Assembly: GCF_016466415.2 (NCBI RefSeq)
Contig: NZ_CP066771.1
Coordinates: 62,001-126,000 of the forward strand
Direction of reading: 5' to 3'
DNA length: 64,000 nucleotides
From: Ralstonia pickettii
GTDB lineage: Bacteria > Pseudomonadota > Gammaproteobacteria > Burkholderiales > Burkholderiaceae
This document shows positions 28,408-36,988 of the stretch, in pieces. The notes under the pieces were generated by a model. It saw only the letters and a list, made by a program, of their open reading frames with translations, ran no database searches and was not told where the DNA came from. The first letter of the stretch is position 1, and the number at the start of each line of letters is the position of its first letter. The position numbers and the translations under genes are program-made.

Positions 28408-29628
28408 ATGGAATTCCTGCAATCGCTGCTGGCACCCCGCCTGCAAAACGTTGAAACCTCCGCCATCCGCGAGCTGTTCAAGGTGCTCGGCAAGCCGGGC
28501 CTGATCTCGTTTGCGGGCGGCTTTCCTGACTCGGCCCTGTTTGACGTGGAAGGCCTGAAGGCCGCGGCCGACAGCGCGCTCACCACCGACGCCGCCCGCG
28601 CGCTGCAATACGGCGCCACCGAAGGCTTCGAGCCGCTGCGCGAGGCCATCGTCACGCTGATGAAGGCGCGCGGCGCTAACGTCGCCAACACCGACATCCT
28701 CGTCACCACCGGGTCGCAGCAAGGGCTGGATCTGCTGGGCAAGGTGCTGATCGGTGAAGGCGACACAGTGCTGACCGAAGCGCCCACCTTCCTCGCCGCC
28801 ATCCAGGCGTTCAAGCTGTACGGCGCCAAGGTGGCCGGCGTACCGACCGACGGCGACGGCCTGGATGTCGACGCGCTGGAAAAGGTGCTCGCCGGTGGTG
28901 GTGCCACCGCGCGCCCCAAATTCCTCTACGTGATTCCCAACTTCGGCAACCCGAGCGGCGCGCTGATGAGCCTGGAGCGCCGCAAGCGCCTGTTGGACGT
29001 GGCCGTGCGCCACAACCTGCTGATCGTGGAAGACGACCCGTACGGCGATCTGTATTTCGATGCACCCCCGCCGCCCTCGCTGTACGCGCTGTCGCAGCAG
29101 ACCGACGGCGCCCAAGGGCGTGTGATCTACCTGGGCAGCCTGTCGAAGGTGGTGGCGCCGGGGCTGCGCGTGGGCTGGATGATCGCCTCGCAGCCGGTGC
29201 TGGGCAACGCGGTGATGGTCAAGCAGTTTGCCGACGCGCACACCTCCACGTTTGCGCAGGCCACGGCCGCTGCCTACCTGCGCAGCAATCGCCTGGACAC
29301 CGTGCTGCCGCGCACGCGTGCCGCCTATGCCGAACGCGCCCACGCCATGGCCAACGGCCTGCGTGCGCTGCTGCCCGACACCGAACTGACCTTCAACCGC
29401 CCGCGCGGCGGCATGTTCCTGTGGTGCACCTTGCCGGGCCGCAATGCCGGCGATGTAGCCAAGATGGCCATCGAACGCGGTGTGGCGTTCGTGCCGGGTG
29501 CGGCGTTCTACCCCGTAGACCCGGATCGCTCGACGCTGCGTCTGTCATACGCGACCTCGTCGCTGGCGCAGGTGGAAGAGGGTGTGCGCAAGCTTGCGCA
29601 CGCCATCGGCGAGTTCAAGCTGGGCTGA
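28408..29628 (+). CDS. PLP-dependent aminotransferase (class I, 2-aminoadipate/MocR-like fold)
   Basis: A 406-residue fold-type I enzyme. The PLP lysine is K247 in YLGSLSKVVAPGLRVGW, with the cofactor Asp/Tyr pair in VEDDPYGDLYF (about 208-216) and the Asn in NFGNPSG. It lacks a GntR domain, so it is the stand-alone enzyme, similar to LysN-type 2-aminoadipate or aromatic aminotransferases. An AraC-like gene follows almost directly, then a VOC gene and a small membrane protein gene with overlapping ends, forming a four-gene unit. Confidence 0.9.
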   Translation: MEFLQSLLAPRLQNVETSAIRELFKVLGKPGLISFAGGFPDSALFDVEGLKAAADSALTTDAARALQYGATEGFEPLREAIVTLMKARGANVANTDILVTTGSQQGLDLLGKVLIGEGDTVLTEAPTFLAAIQAFKLYGAKVAGVPTDGDGLDVDALEKVLAGGGATARPKFLYVIPNFGNPSGALMSLERRKRLLDVAVRHNLLIVEDDPYGDLYFDAPPPPSLYALSQQTDGAQGRVIYLGSLSKVVAPGLRVGWMIASQPVLGNAVMVKQFADAHTSTFAQATAAAYLRSNRLDTVLPRTRAAYAERAHAMANGLRALLPDTELTFNRPRGGMFLWCTLPGRNAGDVAKMAIERGVAFVPGAAFYPVDPDRSTLRLSYATSSLAQVEEGVRKLAHAIGEFKLG

Positions 29629-29648
29629 CCGCACCGGCGCAGGCCGCG

Positions 29649-30155
29649 GTGGCACAGGCACACACCGACGCGCAGCAAGACCCCGCGCTGCTGCGCCGCC
29701 TGTTGCGCGCCAAAGACCGCATGGACGCCGCCTCGCACGAGGCGTGGCCCGTCAAGCGGCTGGCCGAGGTGAGCGGCGTGTCGGCGGCGCATTTTGCGCG
29801 TTCGTTCAAGCAGGCCTTCGGCATTCCGCCGCACCGCTACCTGCTCACGCGCCGTATCGAGCAGGCCACCACGCTGCTGCGCGACACCGATCTGCCCATC
29901 ATTGAAATCGCCTACGCCACGGGGTGGGAAAGCCTCGGCACCTTCGGCCGCATCTTCCGCGACATCACCGGGCAGAGCCCGAGCGCGCTGCGCCGCCACG
30001 CACAGGCAACCGCGTCGCTGCAACAACTCGACCGCGTGCCCGCCTGTGTGCTGAAGGCGGCGCAGCGGCCCGACCTCGTCACAGCAGTTTCGGAGAAGCG
30101 CCGCCAACTGGCGGCGGGTACAAATCCGTCACCCACCAACAACGAGGAGCAGTGA
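29649..30155 (+). CDS. AraC-type DNA-binding protein, short form
   Basis: About 168 residues (GTG 29649). It has an AraC double helix-turn-helix near the N-terminus: WPVKRLAEVSGVSAAHFARS, then IIEIAYATGWESLGTFGRIF. There is no separate effector-binding domain in front; instead a ~60-residue tail follows the DNA-binding part. The start is uncertain. The frame is open back into the aminotransferase gene, and a CTG overlapping its stop is another option. The stop shares bases with the next ATG (TGATG), so it is coupled to the VOC gene, which it may regulate. Confidence 0.8.
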   Translation: MAQAHTDAQQDPALLRRLLRAKDRMDAASHEAWPVKRLAEVSGVSAAHFARSFKQAFGIPPHRYLLTRRIEQATTLLRDTDLPIIEIAYATGWESLGTFGRIFRDITGQSPSALRRHAQATASLQQLDRVPACVLKAAQRPDLVTAVSEKRRQLAAGTNPSPTNNEEQ

Positions 30156-30571
30156 TGAGCCAAGGGATCAATGTCGTCGGGCTGTATGTGGACGATCAGG
30201 ACGCGGCGCTGGCGTTCTATGTCGACAAGCTGGGGTTTCGCGTGCACACCGATGTGCGCAACGGCCCGTACCGGTGGCTGACGGTGCAGCATCCGGAGCA
30301 ACCGTCGTTTCAGCTGGGCCTGTTCCAGCCCGGTCCGCCCATCCACGACGAGGCTACGGCGCAGACGCTGCGTGCCATGGTGGCCAAGGGCGCGATGCCG
30401 CCGCTGGTGCTGACCGTCGCCGATTGCCGCGCCGCCTACGCGCAATTGCGCGAGCGCGGCGTCGAATTCACGCAGGAGCCGATCGACCGCTTCGGCAGCG
30501 TCGACGCCGGCTTTCGTGACCCGGCCGGCAACGGCTGGAAGATGATCCAGGCCGCCGGAGGTGCACAGTGA
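30155..30571 (+). CDS. VOC family protein
   Basis: A 138-residue protein with a VOC fold: INVVGLYVDDQDAALAFYVD at the start and FGSVDAGFRDPAGNGWKMIQ at the end. Its ATG overlaps the AraC-like stop and it has GAGGAG upstream. AraC-like regulator plus VOC enzyme is a common pairing for detoxification or metabolite-resistance functions; the substrate is unknown. Confidence 0.88.
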   Translation: MSQGINVVGLYVDDQDAALAFYVDKLGFRVHTDVRNGPYRWLTVQHPEQPSFQLGLFQPGPPIHDEATAQTLRAMVAKGAMPPLVLTVADCRAAYAQLRERGVEFTQEPIDRFGSVDAGFRDPAGNGWKMIQAAGGAQ

Positions 30572-30822
30572 GCGCCCGCAACGCAATCCGCCAGTTTCAC
30601 CGCTGGGTGTCGATGGCGTTCACGCTCACCGTCATCGCCAACTTTGTCGCCATGGGGGTGGGCAAGGGGGCGCAGCCGCCTGCGTGGATCACCTATGCGC
30701 CGCTGCTGCCGCTGGCGTTGCTGCTATTCACGGGGCTCTATCTGTTTGCGCTGCCGTACCTGGATCGGCGGGGTGCTCGGCGTTCGACCGGTGATCGGGG
30801 GGCGCCCACCGCGGCCATCTGA
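30568..30822 (+). CDS. Small inner-membrane protein
   Basis: An 84-residue protein from GTG 30568, which overlaps the VOC stop (GTGA) and has GGAGG at the right distance. Two transmembrane helices are clear (about 15-32 and 43-65). The tail is Arg-rich. No family was recognised by name. Its position as the last coupled gene suggests a role linked to the VOC protein. Confidence 0.72.
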   Translation: MSARNAIRQFHRWVSMAFTLTVIANFVAMGVGKGAQPPAWITYAPLLPLALLLFTGLYLFALPYLDRRGARRSTGDRGAPTAAI

Positions 30823-30828
30823 GCGTGG

Positions 30829-31129
30829 CGCGTGAGGCTCTGAGGCCCGATTGCCGAGCTCAGACTGTCGAGCGTGAGCCTCGAAGGCTTGGGCACCAAG
30901 CTCAACGCCCGGAGCATGACAGTTCGAGGTCGAAAAAATCGGGCTCAGAGGGCCGAGCGCGAGGGGTCGAGGGCCGGACGCCGAGCCTTTGAGGCCCAAG
31001 CGTCGACCTCAAAGCCCGGAGCGCGAGTGTTTGAGGTCGAAAATGTCGAGCTCGAACTGTGGAGCACGACGGTTTGAGGCTCGACCACCGGGTTCAGAAC
31101 CTGGCGCGTCGCGTTCCGCGCCCGGGGGT
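30829..31129. repeat. Degenerate tandem repeat tract (~21-22 bp, paired as ~43 bp)
   Basis: This 300-bp gap holds no credible gene. It is built of imperfect units such as CGGACGCCGAGCCTTTGAGGC, CCGGAGCGCGAGTG, TTTGAGGTC, GAAAATGTCGAGCTCGAACTG, and GGAGCACGACGGTTTGAGG. A G-A-G-C / T-C-G-A-G-G rhythm recurs about every 21-22 bp, with better-matching pairs about 43 bp apart. It lies between a plus-strand gene end and the end of the convergent MFS gene. Boundaries are approximate. Confidence 0.6.
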
Positions 31130-32326
31130 TCAATGTGCGACCGACGTGGCTGCCGGTTCATCGGCCAGCGCCGCCTCATGCCGCCCACCCATGCGCCACA
31201 GCACCACGGCCACCACATGGCACGCGGCGGCGGCCCATCCCAGCATGCCGGGCCCGCCATGCGCCAGCGCCAGCGCGCCAACGCTCGACCCCAGCGCAAT
31301 CCCCGCATACACGGCCGACGCATGCAACGACAGCGTGATCGGCGACACATCGGGCGCCAGGCGGATCAGCCGCGTCGCCTGCGCCGGGCCGAAGCCCCAG
31401 CCGGCCATGCCCCACAGCACGACCGCGCCGATGGCGACGGCGCCGGCCACCGTGCCGTGCAGCACCTGTGCCGACAGCGACAGCACCGAGAAGGCCAGCA
31501 CGATGCCCGCGCTGCTGACCGCCAGCACGCGCGCCACGCCGGCGCGGTCGGTCAGGTGGCCGCCCAGGCCCGTGCCCAGCGCCGCAAAGCTGCCGACCAG
31601 GAACAGCACGATGCCCACGTGCTGCGGCGCGAAGCCCAGCCCCTGCACAAAGAACGGTGCGACGTAGGTGTAGAACGTAAAGCCGCCTGCGGCCCACAGC
31701 GTGGACACCGCCAGCGCACCCAGCATGCCGGGCCGGCGTGCCACGGAGAGGCGTTGCGCCAGCGTGGTCACGCTGTGCGGCAGCGCGCGCGGCAGGCCAA
31801 AGGCGAGGCCTGCCGTGGCCAGTGCCGACAACACACCGCATGCGATGAATGTCGAGCGCCAGTCGCCCTGCGCCGCAATCCAGGCGCCCAGCGGCACGCC
31901 GAGCGCCACTGCCACCGTGCCGCCGCCCGTGATGATGGCCAGCGCCGAGCCGCTGCGCGAGGCCGGCACCAGCGAGGTCGCCACCGCATTGGCCGTCGGC
32001 AGAAACACGCCGGCTGCCAGCGCCAGCAACACGCGCGCCGCCATCAACTGTCCGAAGCCGTGCGCGGTAGCCGCCAGCAGGTTGCCTGCCGCAAAGATGG
32101 CCAGCGCGCCGATCAGCACGCGTCGGCGGTCCACATTGCCGAGCAGCGTCGCCATCACCGGCGAGCCCACGGCATAGGTGACGGCAAACACGGTGACGAG
32201 CTGCCCAGCCGCCGGCACGCCCACGCCCAGGTCTGCGGCCAGCACCGGCAGCAGACCGGCGATCATGAACCCTTCAGTGCTGATGGCGAACGCGCCCAGG
32301 CACAACCACCACAGCGATGCCGGCAT
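31130..32326 (-). CDS. MFS transporter, DHA1 (drug:H+ antiporter) type
   Basis: A 398-residue protein with twelve predicted transmembrane helices. Motif A-like GSPVMATLLGNVDRRRVLIG lies between helices 2 and 3, and the motif C-like GGGTVAVALGVPLGAWIA region in helix 5 marks an antiporter. The family exports sugars, arabinose-like compounds or drugs (AraJ/YdhP group); the substrate is unknown. It is 62 bp downstream of the GST-like gene on the same strand. Confidence 0.9.
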   Translation of the reverse strand: MPASLWWLCLGAFAISTEGFMIAGLLPVLAADLGVGVPAAGQLVTVFAVTYAVGSPVMATLLGNVDRRRVLIGALAIFAAGNLLAATAHGFGQLMAARVLLALAAGVFLPTANAVATSLVPASRSGSALAIITGGGTVAVALGVPLGAWIAAQGDWRSTFIACGVLSALATAGLAFGLPRALPHSVTTLAQRLSVARRPGMLGALAVSTLWAAGGFTFYTYVAPFFVQGLGFAPQHVGIVLFLVGSFAALGTGLGGHLTDRAGVARVLAVSSAGIVLAFSVLSLSAQVLHGTVAGAVAIGAVVLWGMAGWGFGPAQATRLIRLAPDVSPITLSLHASAVYAGIALGSSVGALALAHGGPGMLGWAAAACHVVAVVLWRMGGRHEAALADEPAATSVAH

Positions 32327-32388
32327 GGTCGGCTCCTGTCAGAAGAGGAAAGCGGAGAGAGGGGCGGAGCGCAGAGGCTCCGCGAGGA

Positions 32389-33096
32389 TCAGCGCGCGGT
32401 GGAGCTGGCCGTCTGGCCCAACAGCACGTTGCGCTCGTCGTCGGAGATGTCTTCGCGGCGGCGTGAGTAGGCGCGCTCGACCCCGGCATAGGCGCGCTGC
32501 GTGGCAGGGCGTGCGCCAACGGCTTCGAACCAGCGCTGCAGATTCGGAAAGTCGTTCAGGTCCTGACCATGCCCGGCGTGCGGCACGATCCACGGATAGG
32601 CCGCGATGTCGGCGATGGTGTAGTCGTTGCCGGCAATGTAGGGGCGATCGGCCAGGCGGCGGTCGACCACACCGTACACGCGGTTCGTTTCCTTGGTGTA
32701 GCGCTCGATGGCGTAGGGCACGCGCTCCGGTGCATACACGTTGAAGTGGCCGATCTGCCCGGCCATGGGGCCCAGACCACCCACCTGCCAGAACAGCCAC
32801 TTGAGCACTTCCATGCGGCCGTGCAGGTCGGTGGGCATCAGCTGCCCGGTCTTCTCAGCCAGATACAGCAGCATGGCGCCCGATTCGAACAGCACCACGG
32901 GCTCGGTCCCCTGGCCTGGGTCGTGATCGACCATGGCCGGGATCTTGTTGTTGGGCGAGATGGCCAGGAACTCGGGCTTGAACTGGTCACCCCGGCTGAT
33001 ATCGACGGGGATGACGCGGTGCGGGAAGCCGGTTTCGGCAAAGAACAGCGCCATCTTCAGGCCGTTGGGCGTGGCGCAGTAGTAGAGGTCGATCAT
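32389..33096 (-). CDS. Glutathione S-transferase family protein (YfcG/GstB-like)
   Basis: A 235-residue protein. The N-terminal thioredoxin-like domain starts MIDLYYCATPNGLKMALFFA and contains the glutathione-contacting ISPNNKIPAMVDHD and LFESGAMLLYLAEKTGQL. The C-terminal helical domain includes LADRPYIAGNDYTIADIAAY. It resembles the disulfide-bond reductase branch (YfcG). ATG 33096 was chosen over 33120 because CGAGGG sits 7 bp before it. Confidence 0.9.
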   Translation of the reverse strand: MIDLYYCATPNGLKMALFFAETGFPHRVIPVDISRGDQFKPEFLAISPNNKIPAMVDHDPGQGTEPVVLFESGAMLLYLAEKTGQLMPTDLHGRMEVLKWLFWQVGGLGPMAGQIGHFNVYAPERVPYAIERYTKETNRVYGVVDRRLADRPYIAGNDYTIADIAAYPWIVPHAGHGQDLNDFPNLQRWFEAVGARPATQRAYAGVERAYSRRREDISDDERNVLLGQTASSTAR

Positions 33097-33190
33097 GGCG
33101 GGGCCCTCGTGTTCTGTCATGTTGGTTGACAGCGTAGGCGCGCGAGTGGCCTTTTGTAATGTCCAGAAACTGGAATTTTCAGGTAACCAC

Positions 33191-34384
33191 TTACGGGTTG
33201 TGCGCCGCTTCGGGTTCCGCTGTCTCGCAGGAGCGTGCGTACCATTCCCACGCCGCGGTGCCGCACAGCACGCCCGTCGCTAGCGCGGACACCGCGAGCG
33301 CCGGCAGTTCACCCGCCGGCAGCCAGGCGCCGCCCAGCACCACCAGGCCGACAGCATGTGCCGGGCGCAACCGCCCGAAGATCGCCCACTTGAACAGCAG
33401 GTTGCCCAGCAGATATAGCGCTGCGCTGCCCAGCACCGCCAGCGTCGTCCCTTCATGGGCGCGGCCCACCGGATGCGCCAGCACGAACTCATCGGCCACG
33501 GCCCCGACGATGATGCCGGCCACCAGCACCACGTGGATGTAGGTGTAGGCCAGCCGTGCAAGCCGCCCCGGATCCGCCGAATCCGCCATGGTGCGCGCGC
33601 CGCGCTCGGCAATCCTGTCGAAATACAGCCACCACATCGCCAGGCTGCCGATGAACGACAGCGCCATCGCCGCGATGTTTTCTGCGGTCCAGTCGAGGCC
33701 AGCAAACGTGGAGCCCGTCACCAGCACCGATTCGCCGAGCGCGATGATGATGAACAGCGAGCAGCGCTCGGCCATGTGGCCGCCTTCCACGTTCCAGTCG
33801 TTGGTGGTGGAGCGGCCCAGGCCCGGCGTGTAGAAGCCTATCGATGGCCCAAGCCATTCGATGACCAGCGCGAAGATCCAGCACGCCCAGCGCACGGAAC
33901 CGTCCGACAGGCCGCCCGCCAGCCACAGCACCGCAGAGATGCCGAGCCACGTGGCGATGCGCTGGAAGTTGCGCCGCATGGGCAGCGACTCGCCGCGCAC
34001 GGCCCACAGGAAGAACACCGTGCGGCCGAACTGCATGAACACATAGGCCAGCGCAAAGGCCAGCCCGCGCGAGCCGAACGCCTGCGGCAGCGAGGCCGAG
34101 AGCAGCAGCCCGCCCGTCATCAGCACGAGCATCAGCATGCGGATGGCGAGCTTGTCCGGATCGAGCCAGTTGGTCACCCACGACGTGAAGATCCACACCC
34201 ACCACACCGCCAGCATCAGCAGCAGCGCCTGTGCGCCGCCTTGCAGCGTGAAGTTGCCGATCAGCAGGTGCGAGAGCTGCGTCACCGCAAACACGAACAC
34301 CAGATCGAAGAACAGCTCGATGTTGGTGACGCGGTGATGGCCGTGGGCCCCTTCGGGCGCGGGGCGGAGGTAACTGCGGGGCAT
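33191..34384 (-). CDS. Low-temperature-requirement protein A (LtrA) family membrane protein
   Basis: A 397-residue multi-pass membrane protein. It begins with the LtrA signature RVTNIELFFDLVFVFAVTQL and carries the conserved ERCSLFIIIALGESVLVTG in the middle. About ten to eleven hydrophobic helices are visible. The function of LtrA proteins is poorly known; the name comes from a Listeria cold-growth mutant. It lies upstream of the GST and MFS genes on the same strand, 95 bp from the GST start. Confidence 0.88.
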   Translation of the reverse strand: MPRSYLRPAPEGAHGHHRVTNIELFFDLVFVFAVTQLSHLLIGNFTLQGGAQALLLMLAVWWVWIFTSWVTNWLDPDKLAIRMLMLVLMTGGLLLSASLPQAFGSRGLAFALAYVFMQFGRTVFFLWAVRGESLPMRRNFQRIATWLGISAVLWLAGGLSDGSVRWACWIFALVIEWLGPSIGFYTPGLGRSTTNDWNVEGGHMAERCSLFIIIALGESVLVTGSTFAGLDWTAENIAAMALSFIGSLAMWWLYFDRIAERGARTMADSADPGRLARLAYTYIHVVLVAGIIVGAVADEFVLAHPVGRAHEGTTLAVLGSAALYLLGNLLFKWAIFGRLRPAHAVGLVVLGGAWLPAGELPALAVSALATGVLCGTAAWEWYARSCETAEPEAAHNP

Positions 34385-34417
34385 CGGGTGTCCTCGGTGC
34401 GGCCTTGGGGGGGGCGA

Positions 34418-35065
34418 TCAGGCCGAATGCATGCCGAGCGTGAACGTGCCTGCGCCCACCATCACCGCGCCGCCCGCGTAGCCGAAGCGGCGTTGCGCGG
34501 CCACGCTCGTCAGGCGCTTGGCGAGCAGCTTGGCGGCCAGCGCGTACATCGATGCATTGGCGGCAGCCAGGATGACGAAGGTCGGCAGCAGGATCACGCT
34601 CTGCGAGAGGAAGGTCTGCTCGGCCGACATGAACTGCGGCACGAAGGCGACGAAGAAGACGATGCTCTTGGGGTTCAGCGCGGTGACCGTCCAGGCCGAC
34701 AGGAAGCGGCGGCCAGCGGACTTCTGCTGCACGGGGAGGGTGGCCTCCGGCGCGTCCGCCTGTACGTCATCCTGCAGGCGGCGTGCGCTGAGGATGGACT
34801 TGATGCCCAGATAGACGAGGTACGAACCGCCGATGAGCTTGAGCGCCGTGAAGGCCGCGGCCGATGCGGCGAGCAGCGCGCCCGCACCGGCAAGGGACAC
34901 GGCCATGGCGGTCGTGTCGCCAGCGGCCACGCCGGCAACGGTGCTCCACGCCGAGCGGCCACGGTTGGCCAGCGAATCACCAATCACCAACAGGATGGTC
35001 GGGCCGGGGATGAGCAGGATGATGATGCTGGCGCCGATGAAGGCCAGCCAGGTTTGGAGGGTCAT
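34418..35065 (-). CDS. LysE/RhtB-family amino acid exporter
   Basis: A 215-residue inner-membrane protein with the family start LAFIGASIIILLIPGPTILL (the GPT/GPN motif), six hydrophobic helices, and the GGSYLVYLGIKSI and ALNPKSIVFFVAFVPQF blocks. It would export amino acids or related metabolites. ATG 35065 (MTLQTW) was chosen; earlier starts lie in a homopolymer-rich stretch with ten consecutive G. It is 33 bp upstream of ltrA on the same strand. Confidence 0.9.
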   Translation of the reverse strand: MTLQTWLAFIGASIIILLIPGPTILLVIGDSLANRGRSAWSTVAGVAAGDTTAMAVSLAGAGALLAASAAAFTALKLIGGSYLVYLGIKSILSARRLQDDVQADAPEATLPVQQKSAGRRFLSAWTVTALNPKSIVFFVAFVPQFMSAEQTFLSQSVILLPTFVILAAANASMYALAAKLLAKRLTSVAAQRRFGYAGGAVMVGAGTFTLGMHSA

Positions 35066-35164
35066 GGGGTGGCTCGCTGTGTTGTTGGGGGGGGGGAGAC
35101 AGTTATCCATGAAAAATTTGGGGCGTCAAATGGGGAGGGGGTTTTGGTTTTGGTTTTGATGTTT

Positions 35165-35384
35165 GTGGTGCATCCCTTGTTTCATCCCCTGCCGGGGCTG
35201 ACTCACTTTCTTTGGTCTTGCCCAAAGAAAGTAAGCAAAGAAATGCGCGCCCGAGATGGCGAAAGACTCCTTCAATTTCCGTAACCGGGCGGAGGCGGGG
35301 AAAACTCGCTGCGCTCAGACAGTTCCCCGCCTTTTTTCCGCCCGCTTACAAAAATTGAAGGCGCCATCTAGGGCAGGAACGGCC
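35165..35384 (+). repeat. Palindromic repeat element, copy R3
   Basis: A full-length copy. The small hairpin is ACTTTCTTTGG-TCTTGC-CCAAAGAAAGT, the loop being the complement of GCAAGA. The long stem is CGGGCGGAGGCGGGGAA against TTCCCCGCC and TCCGCCCG. Compared with R1 the change A to G on one arm is matched by T to C on the other. It is preceded by a G/T-rich run and faces copy R4, 73 bp away, in the opposite orientation. Confidence 0.9.
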
Positions 35385-35415
35385 AAACACTCGGTATGCC
35401 GGTGCAAACGAAAAA

Positions 35416-35434
35416 GCGAGCCTTGGTGGCTCGC
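35416..35434. other. Hairpin in the spacer between repeats R3 and R4
   Basis: GCGAGCC and GGCTCGC pair around TTGGT, preceded by AAAAA. On the minus strand the stem would be followed by T-rich sequence, so it could be an intrinsic terminator in that direction. The equivalent spacer of the R5/R6 pair holds a clear terminator-like hairpin. Confidence 0.55.
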
Positions 35435-35623
35435 TTCGTGTTCGACGGTTTGCTTTTCCCTTGCCCTAGATGGCGCCTTGGATTTTTGTTGCGGGGAGGA
35501 AAAAGGAAGGAGCCTTGTCTGAGCGCAGCGAGTTTGGCTCCTTCCCCTCCCCGCGACACAAATCCAAGGAGGGGGTCGCCATCTCGGGCGCGCCTTTCTT
35601 TTGCTTACTTTTCTTTGGCAAGA

Positions 35624-36904
35624 TGTATGGACCGGGGACATAGGTGACAGGTGTGCGAGGACATGGTTGACACATGTCAGCAGTCATCGGGCAGGTTCAG
35701 ATCGATACGGCCAAGGTGTTGGTGAACGAAGTACAGATCGAATTGATCCCTGTGTTTAGGGTCGGGGCGCAATGCCACCGGCAAGCCGTGCAGGGCATTG
35801 GAGAGCTTGAAGCGCCAACTCCTGAAGCGTAGCTCCCCATTCCATCCGACGTTGAGGACGATGTCCTGCGGGCTGTACTCGATCGGTGCCAACGTAGACG
35901 GATACGGTCGCGGGCTGGGCCGGTAGCGTGTGATGGGCGTGGCCAGGTCGATGGCCTGGTGCGGGCGCTCGCAGTTATAGACGGTGCGCCAAGCATCCAG
36001 CGCGTGCTGGACCGCGTCGCAAGAGGCGAAGTAGCGCCCGGCCAGGGCCTCGGCCTTGAGCGTGCGGTGGAAGCGCTCGTCCTTGCCGTTGGTCTGCGGG
36101 TGGGCGGGGCGGCTGTAGCTCAGGCGCACACCGAGGCGGATGAGCCAGACGCCCAGGCCCGTGAGTTGCCCCGGCCGGGTGGGACTGCCCCAAGGTGCGC
36201 CGTTATCGGCGTTGATGCGCAGCGGCAGCCCATAGCGCTCGAAGGCCTGGCGCAAGTGACGCTGCACGACCGCGCTCTGCGTCTGCGTGCAGGCCGCCAG
36301 CACCAGGTTGAAGCGGGAGTGATCGTCGATCACGGTCAGCGGCGAGCAGCGCTGGCCGTCGGCCAACGCGAACCCGCCCTTGAAATCCATCTGCCAGAGT
36401 TGGTTCGGTTCAGCGTGCTCAAAGCGCTGCCAGGGCGTGGAGGCGTCTGAGGCTTCGGGTGCAATCAACCCATACCGATGCAGGATGGAGGTCACGGTGC
36501 TGGGCGCCGGTACATCACTCCAGCCCAAGTCGGCCAAGCGGCGGCTGATCTTGCGCCCGCCCCACGCAGGATGCTGCTGGCGTAACGCGATGACGGCCTG
36601 TTCAAGCTCGGCCTCGGTACGCATCGGGCTGTGCGAGGGACGGCGCGTCCGGTCAGCCAGTCCGGCGTCCCCCGACTCAACGTAACGAGCCAGCCACTTG
36701 TAGCCGGTTTGCGGGCTGATGCCGAACCGCCGACACAGCTCGCGCCGGTTACAGCCTTCCTGCCGGGCCAATAGAACGAATTCCTGACGAAGGCTCATGG
36801 TGTCTCGTGTGCTCCAGGGCATGGCCTGACCTCCGAGCGAATGTGCCGCTCAAAGTGTCAACCATGTCCTCGCACACCTGTCACCTATGTCCCCGGTCCA
36901 TACA
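35624..36904 (-). mobile_element. IS481-family insertion sequence, copy 1 (1281 bp)
   Basis: The outer ends are TGTATGGACC and GGTCCATACA, part of perfect terminal inverted repeats of about 50 bp. A 6-bp direct duplication GCAAGA flanks it. It has one transposase gene on the minus strand. TG..CA termini and a 6-bp duplication suit the IS481 family. The element appears identical to the copy at 51547-52827 but lies in the opposite orientation, pointing to recent movement. Confidence 0.95.
35677..36822 (-). CDS. IS481-family transposase
   Basis: A 381-residue transposase. An N-terminal helix-turn-helix (RRELCRRFGISPQTGYKWLA) is followed by a second DNA-binding region and an integrase-type rve catalytic core. 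Candidate DDE residues are Asp in QMDFKGGF, Asp in NADNGAPW and Glu in GKDERFHRTLK. It appears intact and is the same length and sequence as the copy at 51629-52774. Confidence 0.95.
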   Translation of the reverse strand: MPWSTRDTMSLRQEFVLLARQEGCNRRELCRRFGISPQTGYKWLARYVESGDAGLADRTRRPSHSPMRTEAELEQAVIALRQQHPAWGGRKISRRLADLGWSDVPAPSTVTSILHRYGLIAPEASDASTPWQRFEHAEPNQLWQMDFKGGFALADGQRCSPLTVIDDHSRFNLVLAACTQTQSAVVQRHLRQAFERYGLPLRINADNGAPWGSPTRPGQLTGLGVWLIRLGVRLSYSRPAHPQTNGKDERFHRTLKAEALAGRYFASCDAVQHALDAWRTVYNCERPHQAIDLATPITRYRPSPRPYPSTLAPIEYSPQDIVLNVGWNGELRFRSWRFKLSNALHGLPVALRPDPKHRDQFDLYFVHQHLGRIDLNLPDDC

Positions 36905-36988
36905 GCAAGACAAAGAAAAGTAAGTCGGTCCCGGCAGGGAACGAAAGGGGGATGGACCACCAAGTCCAAAACACGCACAAAAAAAAAC

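Larger units (their letters stand above)
35458..36960 (-). repeat. Palindromic repeat element, copy R4, split by an IS481-type insertion
   Basis: The element occupies 35458-35623 and resumes at 36905-36960. Its long stem has diverged to GCGGGGAGG and AAGGAGCC against GGCTCCTT and CCTCCCCGC, still fully paired. The small hairpin arms CTTACTTTTCTTTG and CAAAGAAAAGTAAG (14 perfect pairs) lie on either side of the IS, so the IS entered exactly at the loop. The loop GCAAGA is present on both sides (35618-35623 and 36905-36910) as the target duplication. Confidence 0.9.

Noticed and set aside
35256-35687. Open frames running through the palindromic repeats
   Set aside because: They follow the repeat on both strands, have no ribosome binding sites and change with each copy's stem, so they are not proteins.
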